64,000 bases of DNA from Mannheimia glucosida (GTDB lineage: Bacteria > Pseudomonadota > Gammaproteobacteria > Enterobacterales > Pasteurellaceae): the NCBI RefSeq assembly GCF_046267875.1, contig NZ_CP176502.1:62001-126000 (forward strand). Reading direction: 5' to 3'. The notes under the pieces are model-generated. The model was not told where the DNA came from. It saw only the letters and a program-made list of their open reading frames with translations, and did no database searches. Positions 24,989 to 33,924 of this stretch are shown one piece after another (the first letter of the stretch is position 1; each line of letters opens with the position of its first letter). A program made the translations under genes and the position numbers.

Positions 24989-26671
24989 ATGCTTACTCAA
25001 CTTACTATTAATAATTTTGCGATTGTTCGCCATCTTATTCTTGAATTAAATGAAGGTATGTCTGTTATTACCGGTGAAACCGGTGCCGGGAAATCAATCG
25101 CTATTGATGCCTTAGGGCTATGCTTGGGTTATCGTTCTGAAAGTGGGATGATTAGAAACGGTTCGGACAAAGCAGATATAAGTGCAACCTTTACTATGCA
25201 GCCACATAGCCCTGCTTATTTATGGCTACAAGAGCATGAACTGCTTGATGAAGATAATCCTCAAGAGTGTATCTTACGCCGTATGATTAATATTGATGGA
25301 CGCTCAAAAGCCTTTGTAAATAACCGATCATTACCTGTTTCACAACTTCGAGAGTTGGGGCAATATCTTATTCATTTAAATGGGCAACACGCACCACAAT
25401 TACTCCTAAAAAACGAATATCAACTTGAAATAGTCGATCATTATGCCACGTTACAGCCTCTATTGATGAAGATGGCAAAGCAATATGGGAATTGGAAAGA
25501 ACTGAATAAGCAGGTAAAAAATTTCCAAAAACAGTGCCAAGAAAATGAAGCTCGCAAACAGCTATTAGAATATCAAGTTGAGGAATTAGATGAATTTGCA
25601 ATTAAAGCAAACGAATTTGAAGAAATGGAAGAGAAATACAATATCTTGTCTTCTTCCGAGGAGCTTACTGAGCTTTCAGATGAAATCATACGCTTATTAA
25701 GTGATGATGAAATCAATGCAAACAGTCTGATTTATAAAGCGTTACGCAATGCAGAAAACTTGGCTGAGGTTGATAGCCAATATCAGGGCATTTTAGATAT
25801 GCTTAATGAGGCCCTGATTCAGATTCAAGAAGCAAGCTCCGAAGTGGCTCAATTAGCCAGTAAAATTGAACAAGATCCGGAATTACTACAGGAGCTGGAT
25901 AATAGAATTGCACAAACTATATCGTTAGCACGCAAACACCATATTCAACCGAATGAATTATGGCAATATCACGCGACATTAAAAGCAGAACTACAGGAAT
26001 TACTGGATTTTGAAGATAATGAAGAACAACTCATTCAAAATGAAAAACAAGCTTACCAAGAGTGTATAACATTAGCAGAAGAAATTTACCAAAAACGTCT
26101 AGATGCCGCACATAAGCTCTCTGAACAAGTAACAAAACAAATTAAACACTTAGCAATGGAAAACGGTGAGTTCTTTATTCATATAGAACATAATCTTGAA
26201 AAAATGTCTGCAAATGGTGCTGACTATGTCGAGTTTAATTTACGCAGCAATTTAGGGCAACAAGCCCAACCACTGGCAAAAATTGCTTCTGGTGGTGAGC
26301 TGTCTCGCATTTCTCTGGCGGTACAAGTGCTTACCGCAAATAAACTTTCTACACCAACCATTATTTTTGATGAAGTTGATGTTGGGATTAGTGGTTCAGC
26401 TGCAACTACGGTCGGAAAATTACTTCGTAAACTAGGAGAAAAATGCCAAGTATTATGTGTAACCCATTTACCTCAAGTGGCAAGTTACGGAAACCGCCAT
26501 TTTAACGTACAAAAATATGTGGAAAATAATCAAACTGAAACGCAAATGACGTTACTCACAGAAGAAGAGCGTATTCAAGCCTTAGCTCGATTATTAGGTG
26601 GGAGTGAAATCACCGAAACGGTTTTAGCTAATGCAAAAGAAATGCTAAATTTAGCGAAAAATAACGAATAG
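24989..26671 (+). CDS. recN: RecN, SMC-like DNA repair ATPase
   Basis: SOS-induced SMC-like protein acting in recombinational repair of double-strand breaks. The 560-residue product starts MLTQLTINNFAIVRHL, with Walker A GETGAGKSIAID near residue 29, a long central coiled coil (about 150-370), the ABC signature SGGELSRISLAVQ near 433 and Walker B TIIFDEVDVGISG near 455. The ATG at 24989 fits the family start; an upstream in-frame GTG adds four residues only. Two LexA sites precede it. A hairpin with weak T-run follows. Confidence 0.97.
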   Translation: MLTQLTINNFAIVRHLILELNEGMSVITGETGAGKSIAIDALGLCLGYRSESGMIRNGSDKADISATFTMQPHSPAYLWLQEHELLDEDNPQECILRRMINIDGRSKAFVNNRSLPVSQLRELGQYLIHLNGQHAPQLLLKNEYQLEIVDHYATLQPLLMKMAKQYGNWKELNKQVKNFQKQCQENEARKQLLEYQVEELDEFAIKANEFEEMEEKYNILSSSEELTELSDEIIRLLSDDEINANSLIYKALRNAENLAEVDSQYQGILDMLNEALIQIQEASSEVAQLASKIEQDPELLQELDNRIAQTISLARKHHIQPNELWQYHATLKAELQELLDFEDNEEQLIQNEKQAYQECITLAEEIYQKRLDAAHKLSEQVTKQIKHLAMENGEFFIHIEHNLEKMSANGADYVEFNLRSNLGQQAQPLAKIASGGELSRISLAVQVLTANKLSTPTIIFDEVDVGISGSAATTVGKLLRKLGEKCQVLCVTHLPQVASYGNRHFNVQKYVENNQTETQMTLLTEEERIQALARLLGGSEITETVLANAKEMLNLAKNNE

Positions 26672-26682
26672 CCAAAAAGAAA

Positions 26683-26717
26683 AATCGCATCAATGAATAC
26701 TGATGCGATTATAAATT
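26683..26717 (+). terminator. Terminator-like hairpin after recN
   Basis: AATCGCATCA (26683-26692) pairs perfectly with TGATGCGATT (26701-26710). The tail ATAAATTT is only partly T-rich. It may also serve the tRNA-Ala transcript from the other strand, whose side is A-rich here. Confidence 0.65.
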
Positions 26718-26793
<76 letters not shown>

Positions 26794-26872
26794 TTAATAC
26801 AAGCGGAATAATATGCTTTCCGCTTGAAGATGTCAATGGCTTTAATCAAGCAAGGTGTTGATTGATTAAAAA

Positions 26873-28312
26873 CTAGCTATTCGCCTGAATAAACTCAATC
26901 GCTTTTTGTAAGCGAGCTAAGGTTCTTTCTTTACCGACTAATTTGGCGGTGATATCCATTGACGGCGATTGCCCACTTCCTGTTACCGCTAAACGGAACG
27001 GCATACCGACTTTGCCCATACCGATTTCCAGCTCGGCAGCGGTTTGGTTCATTGCCTCGTGGATATTTTCCACCGTCCAGTCATTGCAAGCGGTCAATTT
27101 TTCCAATAATTTTGCAAGTGGAGCAACGGCTTCGGCTTTGAAGTTTTTAGCGGCAGCTTTTTCGTCGTAAGCCTTAAATTCTTGATAGAAATAGCGGCTG
27201 CTTTCGGCAAGCTCTTTTAAGGTTTTGCAACGTTCGCCCAGTACAGGGATAATTTCTTCCAATTTTGGACCGCTTGTGAAATCAATGCCTTGAGTTTGCA
27301 TATGCCATTCAAGATGTTTTGCCACATAACTTGGGGCAAGACTGCGGATATAGTGCTGGTTCAGCCACTGCAATTTTTCGGTATTGAAGGCACTTGCCGA
27401 TTTGCTTACAGAATGAATGTCGAAAAGCTCAATCATCTCGTCACGAGTGAAAATTTCTTGGTCGCCGTGTCCCCAACCTAAACGCACGAGGTAGTTAATC
27501 AGCGCCTCAGGCAGATAGCCGTCATCACGATACTGCATTACGCTCACTGCGCCGTGGCGTTTGGAGAGTTTTTGCCCGTCATCGCCGTTGATCATTGAAA
27601 CGTGCGCATAGGTCGGAATTGGCGCACCTAAGGCTTTCAAAATGTTGATTTGGCGAGGGGTGTTGTTGATGTGGTCTTCGCCCCGCACAACGTGGGTGAT
27701 GCCCATATCCCAGTCGTCCACTACTACACAGAAATTGTAGGTTGGTGAACCGTCTGTACGGCGGATAATTAAGTCATCCAATTCGCTGTTGGCGATTTCA
27801 ATTCGTCCACGCACCGCATCTTCAAACACCACCGAACCGAGCGCTGGGTTTTTAAAACGTACAACGTGTGGCTGGCTTGGGTCGTTTTGTGGATTGTGTA
27901 AGCAGTGCTGATCGTATTTCGCTTTCTCTTTATTTGCTTCTTGCTCTGCACGCACTTCGTCTAAACGCTCTTTCGAGCAGTAGCAACGGTATGCCGTGCC
28001 AGCTTCTAACATTTGGTCGATCACTTGGTTATAGCGGTCGAAACGCTTGGTTTGGAAGTATGGGCCGTGTTCCCACGCTAAACCCAGCCATTCCATACCT
28101 TCTAAAATAGCAGCGGTTGCCTCAGGGGTTGAGCGTTCAAGATCGGTATCTTCAATACGTAACACAAATTCACCATCATTATGCTTAGCATATAACCAAG
28201 AGTAGAGAGCGGTTCTCGCCCCTCCTACGTGCAAGTAGCCGGTTGGGCTAGGTGCAAAACGGGTACGGACTTTTACATTCGGATCTAAGGGGAAAAGGGT
28301 TTCAATTTTCAT
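26873..28312 (-). CDS. gltX: Glutamyl-tRNA synthetase
   Basis: Class I aminoacyl-tRNA synthetase charging tRNA-Glu. The 479-residue product has the HIGH-type motif FAPSPTGYLHVGGARTAL near residues 20-37 and the KMSKS-type motif KLSKRHGAVSV near 253. DDWDMGITHVVRGEDH, conserved in the family, lies before it. Length is close to the E. coli enzyme (471). An uptake signal lies inside the gene near 27088. The gene is alone, divergent from the tRNA-Val array, and convergent on the tRNA-Ala/recN region. Confidence 0.97.
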   Translation of the reverse strand: MKIETLFPLDPNVKVRTRFAPSPTGYLHVGGARTALYSWLYAKHNDGEFVLRIEDTDLERSTPEATAAILEGMEWLGLAWEHGPYFQTKRFDRYNQVIDQMLEAGTAYRCYCSKERLDEVRAEQEANKEKAKYDQHCLHNPQNDPSQPHVVRFKNPALGSVVFEDAVRGRIEIANSELDDLIIRRTDGSPTYNFCVVVDDWDMGITHVVRGEDHINNTPRQINILKALGAPIPTYAHVSMINGDDGQKLSKRHGAVSVMQYRDDGYLPEALINYLVRLGWGHGDQEIFTRDEMIELFDIHSVSKSASAFNTEKLQWLNQHYIRSLAPSYVAKHLEWHMQTQGIDFTSGPKLEEIIPVLGERCKTLKELAESSRYFYQEFKAYDEKAAAKNFKAEAVAPLAKLLEKLTACNDWTVENIHEAMNQTAAELEIGMGKVGMPFRLAVTGSGQSPSMDITAKLVGKERTLARLQKAIEFIQANS

Positions 28313-28442
28313 TTTATATTGCCTAATTGATGATTCTTAAGAAAAACTTGTCTATTTTACTATGCTTAAGGGTGAATCATAGTAAAAAATTAAATTTGTG
28401 GGGTAAAAAATCAGCAAACGGGGTGAAAAGAATAAAAAGGGT

Positions 28443-28470
28443 TTGACGAAACAGCAAAAATCTCTATAAT
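28443..28470 (+). promoter_or_regulatory. Promoter of the tRNA-Val array
   Basis: TTGACG at 28443-28448 and a consensus TATAAT at 28465-28470, separated by 16 bp; the start point would fall about 10 nt before the first tRNA. Confidence 0.85.
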
Positions 28471-28486
28471 TCACTTCCACAACAAC

Positions 28487-28562
28487 GGGCGATTAGCTCA
28501 GTTGGGAGAGCACCTCCCTTACAAGGAGGGGGTCACTGGTTCGAGACCGGTATCGCCCACCA
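28487..28562 (+). tRNA. tRNA-Val (TAC), copy 1
   Basis: A 76-nt tRNA with acceptor GGGCGAT/ATCGCCC, anticodon loop CTTACAA (anticodon TAC), T arm GGTTCGAGACC and encoded CCA. It is the first of four identical-looking copies in a row. Confidence 0.98.
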
Positions 28563-28610
28563 CTTCAACTTAAGTGTTTCGTTGTTGTATCACAATCTAA
28601 TTTTGAAAAC

Positions 28611-28686
28611 GGGCGATTAGCTCAGTTGGGAGAGCACCTCCCTTACAAGGAGGGGGTCACTGGTTCGAGACCGGTATCGCCCACCA
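28611..28686 (+). tRNA. tRNA-Val (TAC), copy 2
   Basis: Sequence identical to copy 1 by eye. The 21 nt after it, CTTCAACTTAAGTGTTTCGTT, are identical to those after copy 1, so the duplicated unit is longer than the tRNA. Confidence 0.98.
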
Positions 28687-28738
28687 CTTCAACTTAAGTG
28701 TTTCGTTTTCAAATTCCCTTTGATTTTAAGTCTCAAGT

Positions 28739-28814
28739 GGGCGATTAGCTCAGTTGGGAGAGCACCTCCCTTACAAGGAGGGGGTCACTGGTTCGAGACC
28801 GGTATCGCCCACCA
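28739..28814 (+). tRNA. tRNA-Val (TAC), copy 3
   Basis: Same 76-nt sequence as the other copies. Its downstream spacer differs from those of copies 1 and 2. Confidence 0.98.
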
Positions 28815-28862
28815 CTTAAGACTAAAATCACAAACTTCAAATGACGATTTTTCGTATCTGAA

Positions 28863-28938
28863 GGGCGATTAGCTCAGTTGGGAGAGCACCTCCCTTACAA
28901 GGAGGGGGTCACTGGTTCGAGACCGGTATCGCCCACCA
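28863..28938 (+). tRNA. tRNA-Val (TAC), copy 4
   Basis: Last copy of the array, same 76-nt sequence. A weak TCCCTTT/AAAGGGA stem at 28983-29010 may terminate the transcript. Confidence 0.98.
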
Positions 28939-29091
28939 TCTATTTAGTATCAAAGCCTAAAACTTATATCATAATCTAATAATCCCTTTAAAGTCATAAC
29001 TAAAAAGGGAAAATAAATTCAGATGGCCTGTTGCATCTGCATAAATGCCTTTCTACGTGCAGAAATTAATCTTTTTCTATCTTTAATTTGC

Positions 29092-30585
29092 TTAATTTGA
29101 CGCAGGCGTAATTTCCTTGTCGGTAGGGATTTCTTTTTCTTCAATTTTCTCATAATAAGAATTCTCCTGTTTTATTTGACCATCTGATAAATTTTCTTGT
29201 TCTTGCATCTTTTGCTCTTCAACTCGTTGATAATTAATAATACTACCATAATAACGCCGTATATTTTCAACATACTGTAATGCTTCATATCCTCGAGCAT
29301 AGCCGTATTTTAGATTAGCATAATAACGTTTTTCCGCAAGCAATGGCAGATTCTTTTTAACATCAAGCCAATTATCCGGATCACCACCAAGTTGTTTTGT
29401 TAATCGACGAAGATCCAACAAGTGACCCAATCCCATATTATACGCTGCTAGGCTATACCAAATTCTATCTGCTTGAGGAATAGTTTCCGGCATTTGTCTC
29501 ATTAGCATATGTAAATATTCAGATCCCGCTTTGATACTTTGTGCAGGGTTAGTCCTATCAGAAATTTTCATTCTATCTGCCGTATCTTTTGTCAGCATCA
29601 TAATTCCCCTCACTCCGGTTGGAGAAGTTGCATTAGGATCCCAATGAGACTCCTGATAGGCGATAGCCGCCAGCATTTGCCATTCTAATTCACCTTTATG
29701 TGCCCGAAAAAGGGGTTCATATTTAGGTAAAATAGTTTTAATTGCATTCAAATAGCTCTGAATATCAACATAATCAAACTTAGCTAAATGATTAAAATAT
29801 TTCTCTTCTATTCTTGATATCAGCCCAGTTTCCATAGAATAAGACATAAAATCCAGCAGCACAGATTGCAGTTCACTATAAGAACTATTTGCTAAATACC
29901 ATAACACTGGGTTTTCATCAGTTAAATCAAACCCTACGGCTAAATTAGGATTAATATGCTGTGCAGCAGAAATATCAACCGACATTGCAATTGTATGTGA
30001 AATTTCACCTTGTGCGACTTTTAACAATAGCTCTTCTTGTGTAAATTTATCCGAGATCTGCCATTTTAGTTCCGGATTATCCACCTTAAGCTGATTTAAT
30101 ATTGGAATTACCGCAGAACCGGCTGGAATAATCACATTTTCCCGCAAATCGGAAAGTCGATATGGTCTAGCACTTCCCTTTTTATAAACAAGCTGCCAAG
30201 AAGCCGAATAATAGGAAGGACCTATCTGAAATTCATCGTTTAATTCAGAATGGTAAAGCAGCCCAGCGGCAGCAATATCAACATCATTATTTCTTAAGGC
30301 CTCAAACAATTTCTCGCTACTATCATAAGTTTTAATATCAAGATTGACCTTTAAATATTGAGCAAAGGCTGTTGCTAAATCATATTCAATGCCACTTTTT
30401 CCTTCAGGACCAACAAAGTAAGAAAGTGGATGGTTGATCATTCCAACCTTTAACGTTTTGCTTTGCTGAATTTGTGTATAATGATTTGCTTCTGAATGAA
30501 TGATTTTTTGCCAAGGAAAAATCATATCCCAAGCCCACAGTAACAATGCTACGGCAATAAAAAGGCGAGCAATTAATCCTTTCAA
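29092..30585 (-). CDS. mltF: MltF, membrane-bound lytic transglycosylase F
   Basis: Outer-membrane-associated lytic murein transglycosylase that cleaves glycan strands to 1,6-anhydro products. The 497-residue product has an N-terminal hydrophobic signal or anchor (LIARLFIAVALLLWAWDMIF), a substrate-binding-protein-like domain (about 40-270: LKVGMINHPLSYF, GIEYDLATAFAQYL), and the SLT catalytic domain, with the catalytic Glu in IAYQESHWDPNATSPTGVRG near residue 314 and LAAYNMGLGHLLD near 386. The C-terminal 45 residues are Glu/Lys/Gln-rich. No lipobox is visible. It is monocistronic, downstream of three tRNA genes on the same strand. Confidence 0.94.
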   Translation of the reverse strand: MKGLIARLFIAVALLLWAWDMIFPWQKIIHSEANHYTQIQQSKTLKVGMINHPLSYFVGPEGKSGIEYDLATAFAQYLKVNLDIKTYDSSEKLFEALRNNDVDIAAAGLLYHSELNDEFQIGPSYYSASWQLVYKKGSARPYRLSDLRENVIIPAGSAVIPILNQLKVDNPELKWQISDKFTQEELLLKVAQGEISHTIAMSVDISAAQHINPNLAVGFDLTDENPVLWYLANSSYSELQSVLLDFMSYSMETGLISRIEEKYFNHLAKFDYVDIQSYLNAIKTILPKYEPLFRAHKGELEWQMLAAIAYQESHWDPNATSPTGVRGIMMLTKDTADRMKISDRTNPAQSIKAGSEYLHMLMRQMPETIPQADRIWYSLAAYNMGLGHLLDLRRLTKQLGGDPDNWLDVKKNLPLLAEKRYYANLKYGYARGYEALQYVENIRRYYGSIINYQRVEEQKMQEQENLSDGQIKQENSYYEKIEEKEIPTDKEITPASN

Positions 30586-30714
30586 TTTAAAATCCTCATT
30601 ATTTCAAGCTAAGCATTAAGCCTATCTGAAATTACAAATTAACGGAATAATACTTTATAGTTTAATTATTTATTAAAAAAATAAAATGGGAATATAATGG
30701 ATATAATATAGAAA

Positions 30715-30791
30715 TGGCGCACCCGAGAGGATTCGAACCTCTGACCGCTCGGTTCGTAGCCGAGTACTCTATCCAGCTGAGCTACGGGTGC
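30715..30791 (-). tRNA. tRNA-Arg (ACG), copy 1
   Basis: A 77-nt tRNA on the minus strand: acceptor GCACCCG/CGGGTGC with discriminator G and encoded CCA, anticodon loop CTACGAA (anticodon ACG, normally edited to inosine), T arm GGTTCGAATCC. Confidence 0.97.
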
Positions 30792-30862
30792 GTATATTTG
30801 AATTGTAAGTTTATTTAATTTTATCAGCAACCATTTTAATTTGAATAGAGTAAAAATTAAAA

Positions 30863-30939
30863 TGGCGCACCCGAGAGGATTCGAACCTCTGACCGCTCGG
30901 TTCGTAGCCGAGTACTCTATCCAGCTGAGCTACGGGTGC
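30863..30939 (-). tRNA. tRNA-Arg (ACG), copy 2
   Basis: Same sequence as the copy at 30715-30791. It lies 13 nt downstream of tRNA-Ser and 71 nt upstream of the other tRNA-Arg, so the three form one transcription unit. Confidence 0.97.
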
Positions 30940-30952
30940 GTGATAAAGTAAA

Positions 30953-31047
30953 TGGCGGTGAGAGAGGGATTCGAACCCTCGATAGAGCTTTTTAACCCTA
31001 TACTCCCTTAGCAGGGGAGCGCCTTCAGCCTGCTCGGCCATCTCACC
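30953..31047 (-). tRNA. tRNA-Ser (GCT)
   Basis: A 95-nt tRNA with a long variable arm. Acceptor GGTGAGA/TCTCACC, discriminator G, encoded CCA; anticodon stem CTCCC/GGGAG encloses CTGCTAA, anticodon GCT. Confidence 0.96.
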
Positions 31048-31069
31048 ACTCACTGTGTCTGTGGGCGCC

Positions 31070-31097
31070 ATATTACTAGAATTTAAAAAGATGTCAA
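31070..31097 (-). promoter_or_regulatory. Promoter of the Ser-Arg-Arg tRNA unit
   Basis: On the minus strand a consensus TTGACA (31097-31092) and TAATAT (31075-31070) are 16 bp apart; transcription would start about 15-20 nt before tRNA-Ser. Confidence 0.85.
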
Positions 31098-31209
31098 ATT
31101 CTTTTTCCTGAAAATTGAAAAATCCCGAGTGTTTGCCTATTGAATAAACAAAACGCTGTTTTTTTAAGTTTCATAGAATAAATATTAAACATTTCATACA
31201 GTTATAAAA

Positions 31210-31242
31210 AAGCGGTAAAATTTTTTAAAAATTTTACCGCTT
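31210..31242. terminator. Inverted uptake-signal pair serving as terminator of the lipoprotein gene
   Basis: AAGCGGTAAAATTTTT and its complement are almost contiguous, giving a stem of about 15 bp with a T-rich side. One arm is a complete uptake core (ACCGCTTGT, reverse orientation). It lies just after the lipoprotein stop. Confidence 0.8.
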
Positions 31243-31255
31243 GTCATAGCTTAAC

Positions 31256-31807
31256 TTATTTATGCTTTTTGGTTTTACCTTTAGATTGCGATTTATTTTC
31301 ATCTTCAGCAATCGTTTTTACACAAAGGTGCAATATTTGCTCAACCCCATTTTTGATATACTCATCTCCACGAACTTTGTTCTTCTGTAAATCTAACATC
31401 GCATCGTGAATGCCCTGGGTCATACTCGCTGGTTGAACAAGCCCCCAACAATTAGGATCTAAATGATTGAAATTTGCCTGCAAATCTGCGGCATAAATCA
31501 CACCACTATAATAAGCATACACATTATGGTCTAACATTCGATTAATCGTTATTGCTCTAATTTGCTCAATTGGCAATGTAACCTTTTTAGTGTACCAATC
31601 ATTTACCCCATTCATAAAGGAATTGATATCATAGCTTTCATTTACTCTATCCGCATAAGTCTGAGCCGTTGCACCATAAGCAATAGCATAAGATTTCTGA
31701 TCAACATCATTATCATTTAAACGTGTCCAACCGCTTTTATTCGATGAACAAGCTGCTAAAAAAACAGCGGTGGAAAAAACCAGAATGGATTTCATTATAC
31801 CTTTCAT
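31256..31807 (-). CDS. Lipoprotein of unknown function
   Basis: A 183-residue protein with a lipoprotein signal peptide: MKGIMKSILVFSTAVFLAAC, lipobox LAAC with Cys20 as the predicted lipidated residue; the following Ser-Ser suggests transport to the outer membrane. The mature part contains two further cysteines (NCWGLV and HLCVKT) and ends in a Lys/Ser-rich tail (SQSKGKTKKHK). The ATG at 31807 was preferred because AAGGAG lies 8 nt upstream; two other in-frame ATGs are close. It diverges from thyA. I do not recognise the family. Confidence 0.82.
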   Translation of the reverse strand: MKGIMKSILVFSTAVFLAACSSNKSGWTRLNDNDVDQKSYAIAYGATAQTYADRVNESYDINSFMNGVNDWYTKKVTLPIEQIRAITINRMLDHNVYAYYSGVIYAADLQANFNHLDPNCWGLVQPASMTQGIHDAMLDLQKNKVRGDEYIKNGVEQILHLCVKTIAEDENKSQSKGKTKKHK

Positions 31808-31899
31808 ATCCATAACTCCTTATTGTGTTGTGTCATAAAGTTTTAGCTATTTTACCGAATAAATGGCAAAATTACCTAAAATTTTTTATGAGGTAAATA

Positions 31900-32751
31900 A
31901 TGAAACAGTATTTAGACTTATGTAACCGCATCGTTAGCGAAGGCAAATGGGTTGCAAATGAACGTACAGGCAAACACTGCCTCACAGTCATTAATGCTGA
32001 CTTAACTTATGACGTAGAAAAAGGAGAATTTCCTTTAGTTACCACTCGCCGTAGTTATTGGAAAGCTGCGATTGCCGAACTTTTAGGCTATATTCGAGGC
32101 TATAGTAATGCTGCTGATTTCCGTCAATTAGGCACAAAATCGTGGGACGCTAATGCAAATGAAAATGCACAATGGCTTGCTAATCCCTATCGAAAAGGGG
32201 AAGATGATATGGGCTTGGTTTACGGCGCAGTAGGGCGTAATTTCCCGAAACCAGACGGTGGCTCAGTCGATTTATTGCGACAAATTGTGGACGATTTGAA
32301 AAAAGGAATTGATAACCGTGGTGAAATTTATACCTTCTACCACCCCGGCGCTTTCCATATGGGCTGCTTACGTCCTTGTTTACACAGCCATCATTTTTCT
32401 CTACTTGATGGCACGCTTTACCTGAATAGTACTCAGCGTTCGGCAGATGTACCGCTTGGGTTAAATTGGAATATGATTCAATGCTATACCTTTTTAGCTT
32501 TAATGGCTCAAATTACAGGGCATAAGGCAGGACAAGCGTTCCATAAAATTGTCAATGCGCATATTTATGAAGATCAACTAGAATTAATGCGTGATGTTCA
32601 ACTTAAGCGAGAACCACTCAATGCACCTAAATTAATCATTAATCCTGATATAAAATCCTTAGAAGATTTAGAAACTTGGGTGAGCTTAGATGATTTCAAA
32701 GTTGAAGGTTATGAATACCACCCTGCCATTCAATATCCATTTTCAGTCTAA
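31900..32751 (+). CDS. thyA: Thymidylate synthase (divergent Haemophilus-like type)
   Basis: Methylates dUMP to dTMP with methylenetetrahydrofolate. The 283-residue product keeps the N-terminal MKQYLDLCNRIVSEG, FPLVTTRRSYWKAAIAELL, the catalytic cysteine in CLRPCLHSHHFSLL near residue 158, QRSADVPLGLNWN with the Arg-Ser-x-Asp phosphate/dUMP residues, and the C-terminal KVEGYEYHP. It is divergent: the usual paired arginines before the catalytic loop are not seen (DNRGEIYTFYHPG instead), and it is about 19 residues longer than E. coli ThyA. I recall the H. influenzae protein being of this form. The start follows ATGAGGTAAATA. Confidence 0.93.
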   Translation: MKQYLDLCNRIVSEGKWVANERTGKHCLTVINADLTYDVEKGEFPLVTTRRSYWKAAIAELLGYIRGYSNAADFRQLGTKSWDANANENAQWLANPYRKGEDDMGLVYGAVGRNFPKPDGGSVDLLRQIVDDLKKGIDNRGEIYTFYHPGAFHMGCLRPCLHSHHFSLLDGTLYLNSTQRSADVPLGLNWNMIQCYTFLALMAQITGHKAGQAFHKIVNAHIYEDQLELMRDVQLKREPLNAPKLIINPDIKSLEDLETWVSLDDFKVEGYEYHPAIQYPFSV

Positions 32752-32763
32752 CACCACCTACAA

Positions 32764-32796
32764 AAAGAGCTAAACTTTCGACCAGCTTAGCTCTTT
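32764..32796. terminator. Bidirectional terminator between thyA and kbp
   Basis: AAAGAGCTAA at 32764-32773 pairs with TTAGCTCTTT at 32787-32796 across a 13-nt loop; it lies between convergent genes. Confidence 0.8.
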
Positions 32797-32804
32797 CAAT
32801 TTGA

Positions 32805-33248
32805 TTATAAACCTTTCGGGATACGAATTTTTTGCCCTGGGAAGATTTTATTTTCGTCTTTAATAACTTCTTTATTTGCTTCTACAATCGCTTTATATTT
32901 TGCACCGTTACCATAAGCTTTTGTGGCGATTTCCCACAACGTATCCCCTTTTTGGATAACATAAAGCTCATCATCACTTGCAAGTTGCACGTCATCAGGC
33001 AAGGTCACTTCATCAATATTTACCTCAGTGATACCAGCCACATTACCCGCCATCAATACCGCTTTCTCAACAGCTGCTGCGGTTGAAGCAATGCCTGAAA
33101 TTTTCGCTACCCCGTTTTCAACCGTTACGTTTACATTTTCAACGCCCGGATTGTCTTCCGCCAAATGCTCTGTAACCGCTTTTGAAGCATCTTCTTCTTT
33201 ATTAAATAATTTACGACCAATGTCGCCAACAAAATCAAATAAGCCCAT
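32805..33248 (-). CDS. kbp: Kbp (YgaU), BON and LysM domain potassium-binding protein
   Basis: A 147-residue cytoplasmic protein with an N-terminal MGLFDFVGDIGRKLF, a BON domain (about 22-85: VENVNVTVENGVAKISG) and a C-terminal LysM domain (about 97-146: YVIQKGDTLWEIATKAYG, ending PGQKIRIPKGL). This is the arrangement of E. coli Kbp, a potassium sensor (149 residues). No signal peptide is present, in keeping with the family. It is monocistronic, convergent with thyA. Confidence 0.93.
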   Translation of the reverse strand: MGLFDFVGDIGRKLFNKEEDASKAVTEHLAEDNPGVENVNVTVENGVAKISGIASTAAAVEKAVLMAGNVAGITEVNIDEVTLPDDVQLASDDELYVIQKGDTLWEIATKAYGNGAKYKAIVEANKEVIKDENKIFPGQKIRIPKGL

Positions 33249-33486
33249 AGTAAGTTCCTTATAAAATAGCTAAATGAAGTGGGTATTCTACACAATTTCC
33301 AACTATTGAAATAGTGCATTGTTCTCTTAGAACGTCTAAAAGCTAATTAGTTCCTCAAGGCAACGCAACACAAGTGGTCATTTTTCCTCAATTTTTTGCA
33401 AAAACAAACGCTTAGATTTTATATTTTACTCATTTTCAGCTAGAATATTAAGTTTAAATATCTGATTGAATTTCTGGGAACATTCT

Positions 33487-33924
33487 GTGAAACAAGTACA
33501 ATTTTATCTATTAAGCCAAGCTGACTCAGTCGAGCTTTCCGCCGCTGAAATGCAAGCCTGCGAACTTGCGGCTCAAGCGTGGCGATTAGGTAAACGGGTA
33601 CTGATTGTGTGCGAAACCGAGCAACAGGCACACAATATCGATGAAGCCCTTTGGGCAAGAGATCCGGATTCGTTCGTGCCACACAATTTATCGGGAGAAA
33701 TCACCACTTACCCAACGCCTATCGAGATTGCGTGGAAAGGCCAACGCAACGCCCAACGTCGGGATTTATTGATTTCGCTCCAAACCGAACTCCCTGAATT
33801 TATCGGCAGTTTTACCCAGATTATTGATTTCGTGCCGGTGGAAGAAACTGCCAAAGCACAGGCTCGGGAACGCTATAAACAATACCGCCAACTCGGTTGG
33901 CAACTGGAAACGATACAATGCTAA
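33487..33924 (+). CDS. holC: DNA polymerase III chi subunit
   Basis: Clamp-loader-associated subunit that binds SSB and the psi subunit. The 145-residue product reads VQFYLLSQADSVELSAAEMQ, then KRVLIVCETEQQAHNIDEALWA and the SSB-binding region DSFVPHNLSGE, ending QARERYKQYRQLGW. The GTG at 33487 was chosen because GGGA lies 7-10 nt upstream and it matches the family start (MKxxxFYLL); an ATG at 33466 would add seven residues. It overlaps elaA by 7 nt. In E. coli and many relatives valS follows at once; here six accessory genes intervene. Confidence 0.95.
   Translation: MKQVQFYLLSQADSVELSAAEMQACELAAQAWRLGKRVLIVCETEQQAHNIDEALWARDPDSFVPHNLSGEITTYPTPIEIAWKGQRNAQRRDLLISLQTELPEFIGSFTQIIDFVPVEETAKAQARERYKQYRQLGWQLETIQC

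Noticed and set aside
28487..28938. Regularly spaced identical units resembling a CRISPR array
   Set aside because: The repeats are complete tRNA-Val genes and the spacers partly match each other; there are no cas genes.
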